A stretch of 64,000 nucleotides of DNA, taken from assembly GCA_020002185.1 (NCBI GenBank), contig CM034531.1, forward strand, positions 90,133,121 to 90,197,120, written 5' to 3'. A program made the position numbers and the translations under genes. Each line of letters begins with the position of its first letter. Position 1 is the stretch's first letter. The notes under the pieces were generated by a model. The model saw nothing but the letters and a program-made list of their open reading frames with translations. It had not been told where the DNA came from and ran no database searches. The stretch comes from Paraescarpia echinospica (lineage: Eukaryota > Annelida > Polychaeta > Sabellida > Siboglinidae). Positions 1-12,400 of this stretch are shown here, piece by piece.

Positions 1-287
1 ACATTATTTAAAAAGGGATCGAGGAGAAAGACAGATAATTACAGACCAGTGAGCTTAATACCAGTTTTATGCAAATTATTAGAAACGCTTATTAGATTAA
101 AATGTAGGTCTTGTCTAACCAATCTCTTATGTTTTTAGCAGAAATTACAAAGTGGGTAGATGGTGGGTCACCAGGGGATGTTGTCTACTTAGATTTTCTG
201 AAAGCATTTGATACAGTGCCACATCAAAGAGTATTACTTAAACTAAAAGCCCATGATATAGGGGATGGGGTTATCAGTTGGATACAA

Positions 288-446
288 ACATAATAATAAA
301 CTTTATTTACACACCATCAAATCCTGGACTAATGACCCCCGTTCACGGGTGTTTACAAATCGGCAATCATCTAAGAAGCATAAAAACACATTTAGAAATA
401 AATAAGAAAATAAATAAAATAGCAAACAATATCCTAGTATATACTG

Positions 447-480
<34 letters not shown>

Positions 481-956
481 TACAGTATATACTAGGATAT
501 TGTTTGCTATTTTATTTATTTTCTTATTTATATATATATATATATATATAAATCTAATATAAACCTAAGTATAGTAAAATTACGGGTAAATGCAATGATA
601 AAATAAACGATTAGCAAAAGTGCTGAATAGCTGAACCTACTGGAAAAAAAAAAAAAAAGCCTAATTTACATTAAATAATTTTATTAGATACTAAAATGTG
701 ATTCTGAGATAAATAAGACTAAAAATGTATTAAAACTATATGCATGAATAATGCAAAGGTTAAATGATGTCTGATTATATTAGTTTGAGAACAGAAATGT
801 CTTCAGTAATTTTCCAAACTGTCTAATGTTCTCAATCGCGCGTGGTTCCAGAGGCAGATAGTTCCACAATGTCGGCCCAGCACATGCAAACGCCCGGCGA
901 CCATAACGTTCTAGGTTCTCGCGTGGAACATCCAGAAGCAGACCATCGCCAGAGCG
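288..956 (-). mobile_element. 5'-truncated LINE fragment nested in the LINE at 1-1860
   Basis: On the minus strand, 955-790 encodes a typical LINE C-terminus (FACAGPTLWNYLPLEPRAI, then FGKLLKTFLF). The opposite end reads AAATAAAGTTTATTATT, a retroelement-like 3' tail. It splits the codons for IQT and LTDRRQ of the host LINE. A long palindrome sits inside. Confidence 0.65.
398..531. repeat. Long near-perfect palindrome (51-bp arms) with TA-rich centre
   Basis: 398-448 and 481-531 are reverse complements over about 51 bases. The 32-base centre is alternating TA with one G, so the stem can extend inward. It lies inside the minus-strand LINE fragment. Confidence 0.85.
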
Positions 957-2333
957 TAGATTGACAGACAGAAGACAGAAAGTAATAGTAGAGGGGGGAT
1001 TTCAAACTGGAAACAGGTTTTGAATGGAGTACCACAGGGGTCGGTGTTGGGACCTATATTATTCTTGATACATATAAATGACTTGGATGATGATGTATCA
1101 AGCAACGTACTGAAATTCGCAGACGATACAAAAGTGTTCAGAACAGTTCAAACAGATGCAGATAAACACACTTTACAGGATGGTCTAGCCAAATGGTCTG
1201 AAAAACGGCAAATGTTATTCAACTTTGGTAAGTGTAAATGCATCCACATAGGACATGGAAATGTGAACAAACAAAGAACACATAATGGGGGATACTATAG
1301 CAGGTAAAACTGTAAAGGAAAATGACATATGAGTAACAGCTAGTGCTGACATGAAAGTTTCGGAGCAATGTGGAATTGATGCTTCAAAGGGTACCGAAAC
1401 AACACTAGGGTTAATTAGGAGAACCATCACATACAAGGAGAAACAGCTAATTGCACCACTGTACAAAGCATTAGTTAGGCCACATTTGGATTATTGTATA
1501 CAGGCATGGAGGCCATATCGTAAGAAGGACAATGATAAGTTAGAAAGTGTGCAACGAAGAACAACTAAGCTGATTGCTGAACTAAAATATCTTGGTTTGA
1601 CGCCTATTAGAATGTGAGTTGACAACACTAGAGACTAGGAGATTAAGAAGAGACCAAATATATGTTTTTTTTTATATTTAATGGTTATGAGGATATTGAT
1701 AAAAATGTTTTCATCAAATTGAAAGAAGGCAGTTTAACAAGAGGATACAATGCAGCAATAGTAAAGGAACAGTTTCTGTTGGATATGAGAAAGTACTCAT
1801 TCTCTAATAAATGACTGTGTTATTGTCTCTCGATAAGTCAAAGGCTTCCTTGTCCGCATGTCGTCTGGAACTTTTAGCTCTGGACGGCAATCTTGTTAAA
1901 TCTTGTCATATCTTACATATTTCTTGTGTAATGTTTTCTCCAAAAGTACTAATACTGGACTCATCCAGATAACATTAAGCACCTTCCTTTTTTATGTATG
2001 GTCATGCGGGGGGTAACAAGTGATTTGTTACCAAGAGTGGCGGGTGACATAATAAACATCACCAACACGTATTAAAGCAAATATGATTTATAGCGAACGC
2101 TGTACGACGATTGATAAGCAATATTGCTTCTCAGTTATCAATTACAATGATTATTATAGCGAATTATGTTTGGTGTCGTTTGTGTAAAGTTTCATCATGT
2201 GTATTGCAGTAAACATACCGTCACTTAGAGCAAAACATTTGTTATGAAAACATGAATAACACAACCATACTCGTGTGTATTATTTTTCCAAAGGGAATAT
2301 TATTGGTATCACTCAGGTAGCATATCTATTGTT

Positions 2334-2582
2334 TTATATACATTCATTTTCACTCTGTCGCATGGGTGCGCGTTCGGAGGCTTCCACAATGATGTTTTTC
2401 CATCTGTGACGGTTGTGGGCGGCATGGCATAGCTCCCTTAGATGTAGCTCTGTCCACCTTAGGATATTGTCAACGGACACTTGTTGTGATCTTCCTTGAT
2501 TTCTGTGTCTTGTAATAGTTATTTGGCAAGTGACATTATGATTTCTGAAATACATTTTCAGAATCTTTCTGAAATATTTCAT
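2334..2582 (-). pseudogene. Fragment resembling the C-terminal tail of a LINE polyprotein
   Basis: 82 codons with NILRWTELHLRELCHAAHNRHRWKNII in them, the arrangement (RW...L..LC..A..R..W) seen at the end of several LINE ORF2 proteins. No other domain adjoins it, so it is only a fragment. Confidence 0.4.
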
Positions 2583-2699
2583 TTCAAATGTAGAGTCGTA
2601 TAGTTGTTGCTGTTTTAATTTTGTTGTTGCTCCATATCTTCTTGAGACTTACTCTCGCTGATGTTGCCATGTTTAAAAATGTATTGGTTTAGGTCGTAG

Positions 2700-3823
2700 T
2701 GGTTGCAGTCTTACCTTGTCAACCGAAAGCAACGCGTGGTTCTCGAAGGCAAAACATCTGACTGGAAGCCAGTGTTGTCTGGTGTACCACAAGGTTCACA
2801 AATTGGACTACTTCTGTTTAACTTGTGTGTTAACGATCTCATTAATCATGTGAAATGTCATGGTATGCTGATGATTCCAAATTGTTTAAAGAAATTACGT
2901 CGGTGACCGATTGTCCGTTGGTGCAGAAGGATCTGGACAGTGTATGTCTTTGGTGTGAAACATGGCACCTTAAACTTAAAGTTGAGAAATGCTGCATAAT
3001 GTCATTCACTAACAAAAAGAAACGTATATCCTATGACTACACGATTTTAAGCCCGTCTCTGCCCACGGTCACCGCTGTCAAAGATATCGGTATCACATTG
3101 ACCAACAGTTTGACTTTTAAAGATCATATTAAGCGTTGTGTTTGTAAAGCTTTTAAGATGAGTGGTTTTATTAAGCGCGTTTGCACAACATTTACCGATA
3201 TACAGGCTTTGGAATATTGCAGTTTTATCTGGAATCCCTGGCAACGTACGTTTATTGACAAAATCGAACGAGTTCAAAAGAAATTCATTAAATATATATG
3301 TTACAAATCAAAAATTCAGTACTTCTCTGACAGTTATCCTGAGCTTTGCCATCATTTTAGACTATCTTCCCTTCAACATCGTAGGCAAGTTGAAGATCTT
3401 ATGTTTTTTATACAAGTGTGTGTACTCCCAACTAGACTCGTCGTATCTGGTAGGGGCTAACCAATATCACTGTCCTTCACGAATCATCTCTACGAAACTA
3501 CATCCCTTTTAGAGTTTCCAATAGCAGAATCAACATTAGAAAACACTCTGTTTTGAATAGATGTAAGACTACTTTCAACACATTGTATTTAAGTTATCCA
3601 ACTTGTGATATATATTCAGAAGCTGAACCATTTAGATCCTCAATTCAAAAACATTTCTATGTTTAACATATGTTTGCCTGGTATATTTGATGTTGATATT
3701 GTGTTGTTTTTATATCCTTATTGTTTTTATTATTGTTTTATTATTTATAAGTATTGTTTCAGTTATCAGTCATGTTACTGGGTCCACTGGACATGTTGGA
3801 ATCTGAATAAATACAATACAATA
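2700..3823 (+). mobile_element. 5'-truncated LINE reverse transcriptase fragment with intact 3' end
   Basis: Begins mid-domain (YLVNRKQRVVLEG, GVPQGSQIGLLLFN), shifts frame near 2860 (WYADDSKLFKEI), and continues through KDIGITLTNSLTFKDHI and KIERVQKKFIKYI to about 3460. The 3' end is an ATACA-repeat tail (AATACAATACAATACAAT) at 3806-3826. The family differs from the CR1-like copies. Confidence 0.75.
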
Positions 3824-3829
3824 CAATGT

Positions 3830-4210
3830 GCGTATTTCCTCAGTGGAGTCACTCTCGGAGGAGATTATTCACCCGAGGTACTTGAATGATGTCACGTTAC
3901 TCCTCAAGGCGTTCTCCATTCTTAAATAGTACTTCTTGGCGCTATTCTGCTATTAGCTATGATCTTGCTCTGATCTGAGCTTATTTCCAATCCGCACCGA
4001 GATCTTACTTTAAGCATCTTGTTTTGAACGTCATGTGGTTAACGCCACGACGTACATGGTGACATCCGTAGACTGTCACAACTGGGAACGACTCACCGTA
4101 ATGATGTTCATGTCGAATATCTCCAAGATGTCTGGACAGGAACCGCTTGAAGAAAGCTGGGAACCACAGTTCACCGAGAACCAAGAAGCTAAGGAATATC
4201 ATTACAACCG
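3830..4210. other. No gene recognised
   Basis: Unique-looking sequence with only short open frames; nothing assigned. Confidence 0.5.
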
Positions 4211-4320
4211 TTACGCCTTTATGGAAAGGTGTACGCGCACGCAAACGCACGCAGCATACGCACACACATACACGCACACTCACAGACACACGCACACGCA
4301 CGCATGCACACACTGTCACT
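4211..4320. repeat. CA/CG-rich microsatellite
   Basis: Imperfect ACGC, ACAC and ACGCAC repeats. The long overlapping frames read from it are products of the repeat. Confidence 0.85.
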
Positions 4321-6050
4321 ACGGTGATCGTTATGTAGACCCCATACCCGATTTATATCTGATAGTTTCATGACTGTTTGTTGTCGCATTGGCAACGTGT
4401 CTTTCTTTTTCGTGTTGCAAGTAATATTTTAATATGAGCAATTATAATAATATAGTACTGAAATCAAGTTGTATTTAAATGTACTTGAAGAGATCCTCGT
4501 GTCAATTATCGTCGATCGTGAGCTTCAAATGGTTTACGAGGTCCATCGGCACACCAATAAAATATATCGTGATTGGTACAGGTTGTGATAAAACATTTGG
4601 GTTTGGTTGTCCCTTCATTCATCTGTGAACACTAGCTTCAAATTTCGAATTTTAGAAATTCCTCTTAACAATCGTACACTGCGTATCTACATAATTTTAC
4701 ATGTCAGGATATATTAGGCTGAAAATGGACATGATTCCAACAAATACTGGTCATGTATCCAGTCATTAAAAACAATAATTATGCTTACGGTGAAACGTAT
4801 AACCACCAAGCACCTTCAGAACGTGGCTTTCGAACATATTACATTATTTCACGTTATCAAAGAAACCCAATATTCTGTACCAACCAACCAACCCCATAGT
4901 CCATGATAACCGATACCCGACCAGACTACGGAGCAGTTATTCTCGGGAGAGACCCGACATCATATATACTCAATAGATAACGTTAACCTGAGCAACAACG
5001 TCACTTAGATAATTGCCATTCCAAACAGAAAAAAGTGTGAGAACTATTCCTATGCAACATGCAGACTAAAGGGTCGTATTGTTCCAGTACAAATCAGACG
5101 AAGCCTATATGAATATCTAAATTTACGCTGCCCCTTCAATGACCTGAACTCTACTATAGTGGTTAAATATTTGACCACTGGTCGCGTGAAGTGTAACTTC
5201 ATAACAAATGTGCTATGTACGAGCCCACATCCGTGTTGACACTGTCAAGTGGCCAATCAAAATTGAGCTTTGTCACCGTCACACACTTCCGCACCACTCT
5301 AGCAATTCGTTGCACCTGTGTGCAATTATCATTTACCGAATAGCACATACGTGAATCTGTCAGCATATGGGCACTGGGGACACGTGCCCCCAACACCTTT
5401 GGAATTTGGCTGCGTTATGCCTGCGCTACAGTGGCTAGCCTCCTAGACATTTTGAATGTGCCCTCTTTCATGAAGCAACAGCAGAGTCGTGCAGAAGCTC
5501 CGGCTCAGACCACCTAATATGAATTTGCTTCGGCTGCTAGTAAAGTTTTTGTTGGGCCCCCCTAGACTACCCTTTCTGGATCCGCCCCCATTAATGGCCT
5601 ACATCAGCACGACACTGAGCCTATCTAGCCGAAACAACACGATATAATTATGCAGTCCATTGGTCAAAATATAATATGTTCTTGTAACACTAGTTCTATT
5701 CGAGAATGTTTATCTTATCAACCTAGCACCACAAAACGATCTGAAGAAAAAGATGCAATCGTTCCTGAAACATTTCCAGAGGATGTACTACGGGACTCAA
5801 ATATCGTTTACATTGGGCGGTATTTTGTTTGACGTGCAGTATCCAAATTATTACACCTGCATAGTTGACGCCTATGGCCGTGTTGTGCTTAAAATTGCCC
5901 ACCATTTACTGAATTTGATATAGTTCTGTTCTGAAATTTAGCAGGTCTTCGTACTATGTTTGATACCTCAACGTCAGCCCCCATTTACATGCAAAATATT
6001 GATAAATAAAATATAATAACTCCGTCGTAGTTCAGCAGTTTCCATTTCTG
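4321..6050. other. No gene recognised
   Basis: About 1.7 kb with no open frame above 65 codons, no splice-consistent exon seen and no obvious repeat. It lies just beyond the 3' end of CCDC148. Confidence 0.5.
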
Positions 6051-6071
6051 CGGAGTCTCAGCAGTCATACC

Positions 6072-6077
6072 TTTATT
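6072..6077 (-). promoter_or_regulatory. Candidate polyadenylation signal of CCDC148
   Basis: AATAAA on the minus strand about 250 bases past the stop codon, the first canonical hexamer I noticed in the downstream flank. No transcript data confirm its use. Confidence 0.45.
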
Positions 6078-6323
6078 TCAAAAAATATATTTACAAATCA
6101 TCAATACGTTCCGATAGGAAAATCCCTGTTCAGCTTCACATTAAGTTGCTTAAACATGGGATAATAGTAAAGTAACTCAAACATGTGTCAACATACAAAG
6201 CACACATGGCAGTACACACTAGGACTGTTGCTATCTATTGTCCACCTGAGTGATAGGTGTTCATTGTGAGTAAACTACTGACATATCAAATAATTACCAA
6301 AATCACATATGAAATACTGGGTG

Positions 6324-6473
6324 TTACGTCCACTGGAAGACATTCGACTCCATGTCCCGTCGAGGGGCGTGCAGTGGCTTCATGTTGGCGATCGCTTCCC
6401 GGGCAAATCTGCTGTCTTGGAGCCCAGCTTCCCGTAGTCTTTCCTCGAGGCGAAAACGTGGATCAGCCGTGAC
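6324..6473 (-). CDS. CCDC148: CCDC148 terminal coding exon 12
   Basis: 49 codons and a TAA stop. Contains DPRFRLEERLREAGLQDSRF and ends with the family-typical RRDMES tail a few residues before the stop. Acceptor TTCCAG. Confidence 0.9.
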   Translation of the reverse strand, partial: VTADPRFRLEERLREAGLQDSRFAREAIANMKPLHAPRRDMESNVFQWT

Positions 6474-9400
6474 CTGGAAACAACCCACGGTGTATTACTT
6501 ACTGCTTTAAACAATCCAATCATGCAAGAATACGTGACTTAAAGTAAACTTCTTATATACTGCAGTATACTGTCCTTATGACTGTTCAAAACGCTGTGCA
6601 CTTTACTCCCTGGCAGATCTGTTCAATCGAACACCATCTCGATCTCTCTGGAGAGACGTTCAAAAGAATCAATCATATTTAAAATAAATACAGCCCAATA
6701 ATGATAGTAACCTAGGTCTAGCTATTAACAATAGTGTTTACAAGCGCCCCAGTTTCGACTACCTATCTCTATCTCGATCGCACCACGCGTTCAGTTTGAC
6801 TGTCCAACAATTGCGGCAGTTGCAGACACTCTCTACTCTCTAATCATTGACACCCAATATGCTACCATATGCTTGGCACATACGGTTTCTCAGACGCACC
6901 TGGTATGACGTGAAACTATTAACATCAAACAGCGGCCTGTTGATGGAGCCATCGTCCTCGGCCTTGAGACGTGACTGCCACGACTCCGTGTCCTTCCACA
7001 CGCGCAGAAGGTCAACGTCAACGTGCGGTCGCACCTGAGGACACAAGTCAATATTGGCTGAAAGGTGTTTATAACTTGGTAAAACACACCATCTATTATT
7101 TAGAAACACTGTAATTACACCTGCGATGTAATCTCTTCATACTGAAATACAGGAAAGTCCCTTATAACATATGATGACCAATAACACACAAAACTGTTAC
7201 GTATACATAGTCTGACCTGCAACATATATTATTAGAACATGTGTAACGATGGAATAAATATTGAATTTTCTAATGTACGAATATTTCTCAAATAAAGCTA
7301 TCATGCATGGATTGTGGCAAAGATAAATCATGGACGACCATTAATATGATCGATTGGCGGGGATTGACAAAACACACTAGTACTCTTTATGGGGAATCAA
7401 CAGTGCATTTACGATTTTCAACTTGTTGTTTCTCATTGTACCCTATTGCACATGGTGGAGTTCTGGTCTTGTAATAATGTACAGATCTTTCTGCTCCTGC
7501 CTTCCCCTGCTTCCTCCCAGCAACCCCCTTCCCTCCAGCTTCCTCCCAGCATCCCCCTTCCCCTGCTTCCTCCCAGCAACCCCGTTCCCTCCAGCTTCCT
7601 CCCAGTAACCCCCTTCCCTCCAGCTTCCTCCCAGCAACCCCCTTCCCTCCAGCTTCCTCCCAGTAACCCCCTTCCCTCCAGCTTCCTCCCAGCAACCCCC
7701 TTCCCTCCAGCTTCCTCCCAGCAACGCCCTTCCCTCCAGCTTCCTCCCAGCAACCCCCTTCCCTCCAGCTTCCTCCCAGCAACGCCCTTCCCTCCAGCTT
7801 CCTCCGATATTCTAAAATAGCTCTTCACGTAGTCCTACAGTCTCAGCTGTGGTCTTATTTTTTTTCTAGCCGCCTTTGCGTTTCTCCGCCTCTTTTCCCG
7901 TTAGGTGGCTTCCCTCCTCTGGTCATAATTTCTTACTCTGTCCACACTCTTTGTTATTTTAATTCTCCTGAACCAGTTCTTCTCGCAAGGTTATTGTTGT
8001 TCTTTTTTATGTTACAATGTGATAAGATATATTTCTGACACAGCTCCCTAGCTACTTGCCTGTTCCCTGAGAGCCTCGAGTCGTCGTTCCTTTTCCCTCT
8101 CCCAATCCTCTCTCTCCCTCTCCTTCTTCTTCTGTTCTTCCTCCTTCAGCTGAAGTTCCTGCTCACGATACTTCACCCTGACAACAAAATGACAAAACAG
8201 TATTTAATCTAGCTAATGTGATCATTCTATTACGTCAAGTGAGCACCTGTTAAGTGTGACAATATCCAAGGCTGTGATCTGTAAAAAGCACATCCCGGAC
8301 GGGAGAACAGCGAGGTGGAGGTTAAGCAGTTGAGTGCAAGGAGAAACTAATACCAGAAAATATTCAACAATGCAGTTTTCCTTTCACAGATTCTAGGCTG
8401 CTTCTATGTAAGTGTAAAATTTTTACTGATCATTTAAAAATCAATATTTACATTTAATAAACAATTGTTGAATAAAACGTCACACAATGACATTAACAGA
8501 ACTTCAGCAAACTCGATAACTTCGTAATTCGGACTGAAAGAGTGGAATATGTTGGTATTTCATTTTCGGAAATGTCAAATACTGAATGGAAGTTATTTCA
8601 AAAGAAAATGTCCAATGGTGGAAAATAACTTTTACATATTGTGATGATACAAAACCAGTATATCCAGGAGTTAACACGAATAACCATCTTCACAAATATA
8701 CATGAATGTGGAGTAAAACCACCTTTCTGTCCAGAGATAAATCAGTTGGAACATTGTTGTGAAAGAGTAGAACATACAGTCCTACCTTTCCCGGTCATAG
8801 GTGGCCTGCTCTGCAAGTCGCTCCTGCAGCTGGAGCAGTCTCCTCCTGTCCTTCTCCTCCACCTCCTCTCGCTTCTTCTCCAACACGTCGCGGTATTGCT
8901 TGATCTGATGGCAAAACAATCCTTGGAATACCAGAGGTATGCACACACAACTCACACCCTTGCACATACACACACATACATTCACACACATCGCACGCAC
9001 ACACCCACTTACATGCACATGCAAGACACACACTCACACATGCATGCGCAAGCATGCACACAAACACACACATGCACACACAGGTGCAAGTACTGTATTT
9101 GTCTGATTATGCTCTAAATGCATAACATCTAGTCACTGTCAGATAAAGTAGAACCATAAAACGTCTGTGTTATTGCTTCACGTGTCCAACAATGGAAAGA
9201 AAGTCAGCTTGTACTAAAAAAAGACATTATAGGTTAACATCACAAATATTTAAAAAAACAGTTTTTGGCAGTATCTGTTCTTGAGTTCCTCAACATTTTA
9301 TATATAAATGTAAATCAGATGTGACACGTATATAAATGGACAATCTAGCAAAGTACCACACGTTTCCACATATACAAATAAACCATATGCACATAAGCTA

Positions 9401-12400
9401 AACATGTCGATGTCTGGTTGCCAACAACCGACCTTCTCCTTCTGTTGGTTCCTCTTCTCTCTCTCCCTCTCCTCCTCTTGTTTCATCTGTTCTCTCTTCT
9501 CTGTGTTCTGTTGTTCTGCCAGTCTATGCTCCAACGCCATCGCCTCCATCTTCTGTTCCTGCCATGCCCGCACCTACAGAACAACACTGGTACATCAGGT
9601 AGAGTCACGAACCTACAGGCGGACAGAGACACCACACTTAACTCCTTCAGTTTGGCATGTATGGAGCTGAAATTCTGTGATCTAGTGGGCCCATTCGGGT
9701 CATTCATAGATTAAGATTTTTTCGAAATTAGCCTGGGGTGGGGAACTAGGGAGGGCCACAATTTTAAAATGGCACTTATCAGTTTTGTACTTAAGGGGCC
9801 AACTTTTTGTGTGCGATCTAGCGAGTCCAGTGTTGTGTTGGGTAGATTTAGATTTTTTTCAAAATTCGCCCATTGTTAGGGAACATGGGGTCACAATTCT
9901 AAAATGGCACTTGTTTCCGTTAATTTTGCATGAAATCTAGCTGGCCCATTGAACTAGTTTGTAGATATAGATTTTTTCGAAATTTGTGCAGTGTGTAGGG
10001 ATCTCGGGTGGTCACATACATAAGACGGCCTTTATTCCGCAACACCGGGTAACTTGGCTAGTTGTATAAATTTATGTTTTGTATTATAAAACCTGCATAC
10101 ATGGAGTGAGACGCTAATCAAACATTTACTCACTTCCTTTACTGACTGACCTTAGCGTACAAGATGTCACACAGTTCTTTCTGTTTCTTCTTGTACTCAG
10201 CCTTTGACAACGCCAGCTCCTGGTTCACTTTGCTCTCTGCAAACACCACTTTGGCTCTGTTCAGCAACTCAAGGCGATGTCGACTCCAGTCGCTGAGCAG
10301 GGCTTTGCGTCGCTTACGGTAGTGTTGATGTAGCAGAGACCATTCTTCATGGGCCACCTGGTGGAGAAATGTCGCTTCATGAATCTAGATGAGTTTGTAC
10401 CAAAACTTATCCTTAGATGTAACAGTTAACATAAATACTTGCGCAAAACAAGGTAAAACTATCATACTTACTAAGTAGTAGGAATTACAAAACATCGAAC
10501 TATCAATGTATTGCAATAGTCGGTGTAATGATAGTGACTATTAATAGTACATGTAACTAATGGTAGTAATAGTTGATAGTAAATGTAACTAATGGTAGTA
10601 ATAGTTGATAGTAAATGTAACTAATGGTAGTAATAGTTGATAGGACACTGAACTAGCATTACTAACAGCAGTTCATAAACAGATCAACAGGAAGACTTGT
10701 GACACACAAAATCAAATTGAGTAAATTTGCTTTTTTTTTTTATTTATATACCACTGTATTTTTTTTTAAATTGGTAATAACAACTGCATAATTCATGGAT
10801 TTACCATCTTATGTGTCTAAGGCTACATGATGGTGCTACATACCCATAAATGGTGGTTTAGGACTCTTGTAGAATCACGGGTATTCGCTATTCAAAGGTA
10901 CTATTGCAAAATAGTTATGAAACTATCACAATAGTATTGCAAGAGTAACACAACTATCACAATATGATTGCAATAATAACACAACCCCAATAGTCTCCAT
11001 ATATGTATGTAATTCAATATGTACAAAATTACTAAAAATTTACTACCAATGCTGGTATGTAACAAAGTACATTTACTTCATTACAGTACTTATCGTTAAA
11101 TAGATTTTTTTTAACGAAGTACGTTTATCTGTACTTTTTTACTTTCTACTTCCATATCTTTAGTTACTTTTTATGTCATAACTCCAGGGATGAAGCAGCT
11201 TCACCTGGCTTTTGTTTGCATTGGTAATCCTTGACTAATTACACTTTGGAGGTATCATGGCTTCATTTGTGCTAGCCCTGATGTTTACATGCAGGTGATA
11301 TTGCTCCCTGGAGAGGACACTCCAGCTTAGCCTCACAGCATTGACACAACACAGGATGCAGCAGTCACCTGTTAGAAGATATTGGAACAATATGATTGCT
11401 GCCTGTCCAAAGGGATTCAATGGTTCTTTGAAGCTTATCCCTCATCCAAAACCTCTTTTCACACAAGGCTAATTGGACAGGCCTCAATGACTTCCCATTC
11501 ATTCACTGATTAATTGCTAGGTAATGTTTGACCAGCACTTCATCTTATAATACCAACTTTAGTTAGTGGCTACCTGCACCCCACTGACCTTATGACTAGG
11601 GGAAGTGTGAAAAACATCCTGATACATTTGTATTGAGTCAATCAGACAGAGTGAGGTGACAGTGGCAAAGATTTGCTGTTTGTTGAAAACAACTCTGGCT
11701 CATTGATATGGTTAAGCACAACATACGATATGCCATATGGGTCTGTTAATGGTTGTAATGCAGTTTACTTAAGTTTGCATTCTTCTCTCGTGTTGTATAA
11801 TATTGCATTTATTTTTTGATCCGTTGATTATCGTGAGTAAATAATGTTTGTTATTATTATTACGTAGTAGTGGTATCAGTATTTACCTAAATAACTTTGC
11901 TTGGAGTGTGTCCATTTTGGATAACGAACACATACTGGAATAATCTGACGGCCGGATATTTTTGTATTTTTTTACTTAAGTACTTTTCAATAAAAGGACT
12001 ATTTTACTTTTACTTAAGTACTTTCTTGGGAATACTTTTACTTTTATTTAAGCAGTTTTTTTACTTTAATTAGTTACTTTATTGGAGTACTTGTACCAGC
12101 ACTGTTTACTACTGTCAAACACCAAAAGGTGCAAGCTTAATAAACACATAATGTCTTAGTTGGTTTATACCCATTTATTACACTATTGTGTGTGTTAAGC
12201 ACAAAACATTTGAGAACTATGAGGTGTTAAAAATGTTATCCTAAATGATGTGACCAAAAATTGTCGTAACATAAAATGACTGCACATTGAATCACATAAT
12301 GAAACAACAACGATTAGCTTACATAAGAGTTGTCTGTCTTTTGTCATAGTAAGTACAGTGTTACACATAGTATTCATGTGACTAAAAAACTAAACTATTG

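Larger units (their letters stand above)
1..1860 (+). mobile_element. Degenerate CR1-like LINE, interrupted, cut by the window edge
   Basis: Reverse transcriptase pieces: NYRPVSLIPVL and YLDFLKAFDTVPHQ before 290, then NGVPQGSVLGPILFLIHIN, FADDTKVFRTVQTDADKH and CKCIHIGHGN after 1018, then GLIRRTITYKEKQLIAPLYKAL and KLESVQRRTTKL to about 1620. A foreign fragment (288-956) separates IQT from the continuing LTDRRQ. The same family recurs at 29.0-30.7 kb and 52.2-53.2 kb. Multiple frame breaks. Confidence 0.8.

Noticed and set aside
7387..7828. Overlapping 90-143 codon frames on both strands
   Set aside because: Artefacts of the 29-bp minisatellite in a CCDC148 intron.
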